DNA of 6,175 nt from the NCBI GenBank assembly GCA_020344715.1, contig CP070828.1:449476-455650 (forward strand), written 5' to 3'. Below the pieces are notes generated by a model that was given only the letters and a program-made list of their open reading frames with translations, made no database searches and was not told where the DNA came from. The stretch's first letter is position 1. Every line of letters begins with the position of its first letter. Shown here in pieces: positions 5,056 to 6,175 of the stretch. The stretch is from Candidatus Bathyarchaeota archaeon (GTDB lineage Archaea; Thermoproteota; Bathyarchaeia; Bathyarchaeales; Bathyarchaeaceae). Position numbers and translations under genes: made by a program.

Positions 5056-5475
5056 GTGATTCGCGTAAACGTTTTTGTACATCAGCTCTCCGCCGAGCGC
5101 TTCCGGGATATCCGAAAACCCCTTCCACCCGTTAAGGTGGCAACAAATCTTAACGTTGTTGGAATTGAAAGAAAAAGCGACAGACTGCTTGAAGCTCCCT
5201 TTGTGTTCACAATTAACTATGCCCCGGCTGTAGCTCAAATCAGCGTAAAAGGAAAGGCCCACGTAACAGGATCAAAAGAAGAGCTCAAGAAGATGCACAC
5301 ATCCCATAAAGAAAAGCAACCCCTGCCACCGATAATTGTTCAATCTATATCCAACAGAGCCTTTCTAGAATCAATACTCATTTCTCGGACTTTGAACATT
5401 CCTCCCCCTATCCCCCTGCCTCAAATCCCGCCGATGAAGAAGAAAAAGCTCTCGGAGCCTTCCTATCGCGCATAG
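5056..5475 (+). CDS. Conserved-looking archaeal protein of unknown function, SecB-like fold suspected
   Basis: The product has 139 residues. No enzyme motif, signal peptide or membrane segment is visible. It begins with alternating hydrophobic/polar beta-type sequence (IRVNVFVHQLSAERF, then VATNLNVVGIERK), has a central beta segment APFVFTINYAPAVAQISVKGKAHVTG (47-72), a helix-forming stretch SISNRAFLESILISRTL (97-113), and a Pro-rich close IPPPIPLPQIP (115-125) followed by a basic tail. This order, beta strands with a FTINYxPxxAxI-type segment and a final helix leading to PPPIPLP, recalls small archaeal proteins with a SecB-like fold, which would point to a chaperone-like role. That is from memory of the pattern and is not secure. 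The start is GTG at 5056 with GAGG at 5044-5047. It follows S27ae by 55 bases and ends 5 bases from the convergent S19 gene. Confidence 0.75.
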   Translation: MIRVNVFVHQLSAERFRDIRKPLPPVKVATNLNVVGIERKSDRLLEAPFVFTINYAPAVAQISVKGKAHVTGSKEELKKMHTSHKEKQPLPPIIVQSISNRAFLESILISRTLNIPPPIPLPQIPPMKKKKLSEPSYRA

Positions 5476-5480
5476 GGTAT

Positions 5481-5885
5481 TTACTTCAAAGGCACGTACA
5501 TTGACGACCGAGAAGCACCAATGCCTGGTGTTCCGTGTCTAACAGGCTTATTCGTAATAGCAAACTCGCCTAGGTAGTGACCGATCATTTGCGGTGTGAT
5601 TTCTACGGCTGTAAAGCCTTTTCCATTGTGCACAAGAACTGTGACGTCCACCATTTCTGGCAAGACAACCATGTCTCGAACATGAGTCTTCACTAGGGTA
5701 TTCTCTTCTTGTGCGGTGGCTTCCTTTGCTTTTCGAATATTCTCGAGGAAAATTCTCTGTTCAGGCGTCAGACCTCGTAGCAGGCTTCGGCGTTGGCGTG
5801 AAGGAAGCAAGTGAATGAACTCGTCCATAGACATGGCCTGCAATTCTTCGATCGTATGACCCCTGTACCTGAATTCTTTGGGCAC
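5481..5885 (-). CDS. rps19: Small-subunit ribosomal protein S19 (archaeal uS19)
   Basis: S19 (uS19) sits in the head of the small ribosomal subunit. The 134-residue product is full length for the archaeal/eukaryotic form, which has an N-terminal part absent from bacterial S19. It shows [34 protein letters not shown] (5-38), then [13 protein letters not shown] (67-79), [25 protein letters not shown] (87-111), and the C-terminal [18 protein letters not shown]. The start is GTG (5885-5883), supported by GAGGG at 5894-5898 on the minus strand, 8 bases upstream. In most archaea S19 lies between L2 and L22 in the large S10/spc-type cluster. Here it stands alone, converging on the 139-residue protein gene and diverging from a cupin gene. 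No sign of decay is visible, so I read it as functional. Confidence 0.95.
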   Translation of the reverse strand: MPKEFRYRGHTIEELQAMSMDEFIHLLPSRQRRSLLRGLTPEQRIFLENIRKAKEATAQEENTLVKTHVRDMVVLPEMVDVTVLVHNGKGFTAVEITPQMIGHYLGEFAITNKPVRHGTPGIGASRSSMYVPLK

Positions 5886-5994
5886 CTCGTTTTCCCTCGT
5901 GTTCTTCCAACTTGTTATTTTCGAGGTTAATTAACTTTGTTGAGGCGGAAATCTATAAGTGCATCTACAAAAAAGCTATGGCTCAGGGATTCAC
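5886..5994. promoter_or_regulatory. Divergent intergenic region between S19 and the cupin gene
   Basis: This 109-base gap holds signals for both genes. For the plus strand, ggaaatctataag has a purine-rich BRE-like part and a classical TATA core at about 5952-5959, roughly 40 bases before the cupin ATG. For the minus strand, caaagttaattaac places an AT-rich core at about 5926-5935, some 45 bases before the S19 GTG; this core, GTTAATTAAC, is itself a palindrome. The ribosome binding sites are GAGGG (minus, 5894-5898) and AGGGA (plus, 5985-5989). The plus-strand TATA is the clearest promoter in the window. Confidence 0.5.
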
Positions 5995-6175
5995 ATGCAT
6001 GTGACCACCGTTGACCAAGTGAGAGCATACACTCTCAAAAAGGAAGGCACAAGGGGCGTCGAAGTCAAGTATTTACTTCATAAAGGTGTTGGCGCCAGAC
6101 GAATACAACTTCGACTATTCACCATTGAAGTAGGGGGTCATACACCCCTCGAGAAGCACGCACACGAACATGAAG
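5995..6175 (+). CDS. Cupin-domain protein, 5' part only
   Basis: The frame opens at ATG 5995 (MHVTTVDQVRAYTL) and runs off the right edge after 60 codons. The residues near the edge, IEVGGHTPLEKHAHEHE, match the first conserved cupin motif: a Gly turn followed by spaced His residues (HxHxHE pattern) that bind a metal in this fold. The preceding RRIQLRLFTIEVG supplies the expected beta strands. The part up to the motif fits a small single-domain cupin, but the second motif and C-terminus are outside the window, so substrate and activity cannot be told. AGGGA at 5985-5989, 5 bases before the ATG, supports the start, and a good TATA box lies at about 5952-5959. Confidence 0.8.
   Translation, partial: MHVTTVDQVRAYTLKKEGTRGVEVKYLLHKGVGARRIQLRLFTIEVGGHTPLEKHAHEHE

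Noticed and set aside
5978..6004. Short open frame ATG to TGA ahead of and overlapping the cupin start
   Set aside because: It has eight codons, no ribosome binding site of its own, and would start at about the predicted transcript start. It is most likely chance.
1..6175. tRNA genes, CRISPR arrays, insertion sequences
   Set aside because: No cloverleaf-like segments, regularly spaced repeats, transposase-like frames or terminal inverted repeats were found by reading both strands.

Overview
This window looks archaeal. The proteins are archaeal/eukaryote-type information-processing proteins (S6e, aIF2 gamma, Rpo7, Spt4, S24e, S27ae, archaeal S19), together with an archaeal dephospho-CoA kinase family protein. 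TATA/BRE-like upstream elements occur together with Shine-Dalgarno sequences. ATG, GTG and TTG starts are all used. The lineage cannot be fixed from this window; a TACK-type archaeon such as Bathyarchaeia is a guess from gene order and overall character, not a measurement.

Layout. (1) Positions 1-535 hold the 3' end of a membrane-anchored transglutaminase-like protein. (2) Positions 638-2746 hold a tight plus-strand cluster: S6e, aIF2 gamma and a Fcf1/Utp24-like PIN nuclease, each overlapping the next by tens of bases. A TATA-like element precedes S6e. (3) After a 90-base gap containing a TATA-like element and a perfect 14-base palindrome, a second plus-strand cluster (2837-5000) encodes Rpo7, Spt4 (RpoE''), a DUF359 GTP-dependent dephospho-CoA kinase, S24e and S27ae. 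(4) Positions 5056-5475 hold a small conserved-looking archaeal protein of uncertain function (SecB-like fold suspected). It converges, with 5 bases between, on (5) a minus-strand gene for ribosomal protein S19 (5481-5885). (6) A divergent intergenic region with a good TATA box leads into a cupin gene cut off by the window end.

The two central clusters form a compact gene-expression island covering the small ribosomal subunit (S6e, S24e, S27ae), initiator-tRNA delivery (aIF2 gamma), likely pre-rRNA processing (PIN), the RNA polymerase stalk (Rpo7) and elongation (Spt4). To my knowledge this gene order is a widespread archaeal arrangement, so most of the window is well-known biology and I do not see an obviously new system. 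The points most worth a second look are the charged, low-complexity tails on four neighbouring proteins (including an N-terminal extension on S27ae at the place where eukaryotes carry ubiquitin), the palindrome ahead of rpo7, the solitary S19 gene outside its usual ribosomal operon, the uncharacterised 139-residue protein, and possible competing hairpins around the S27ae stop codon.
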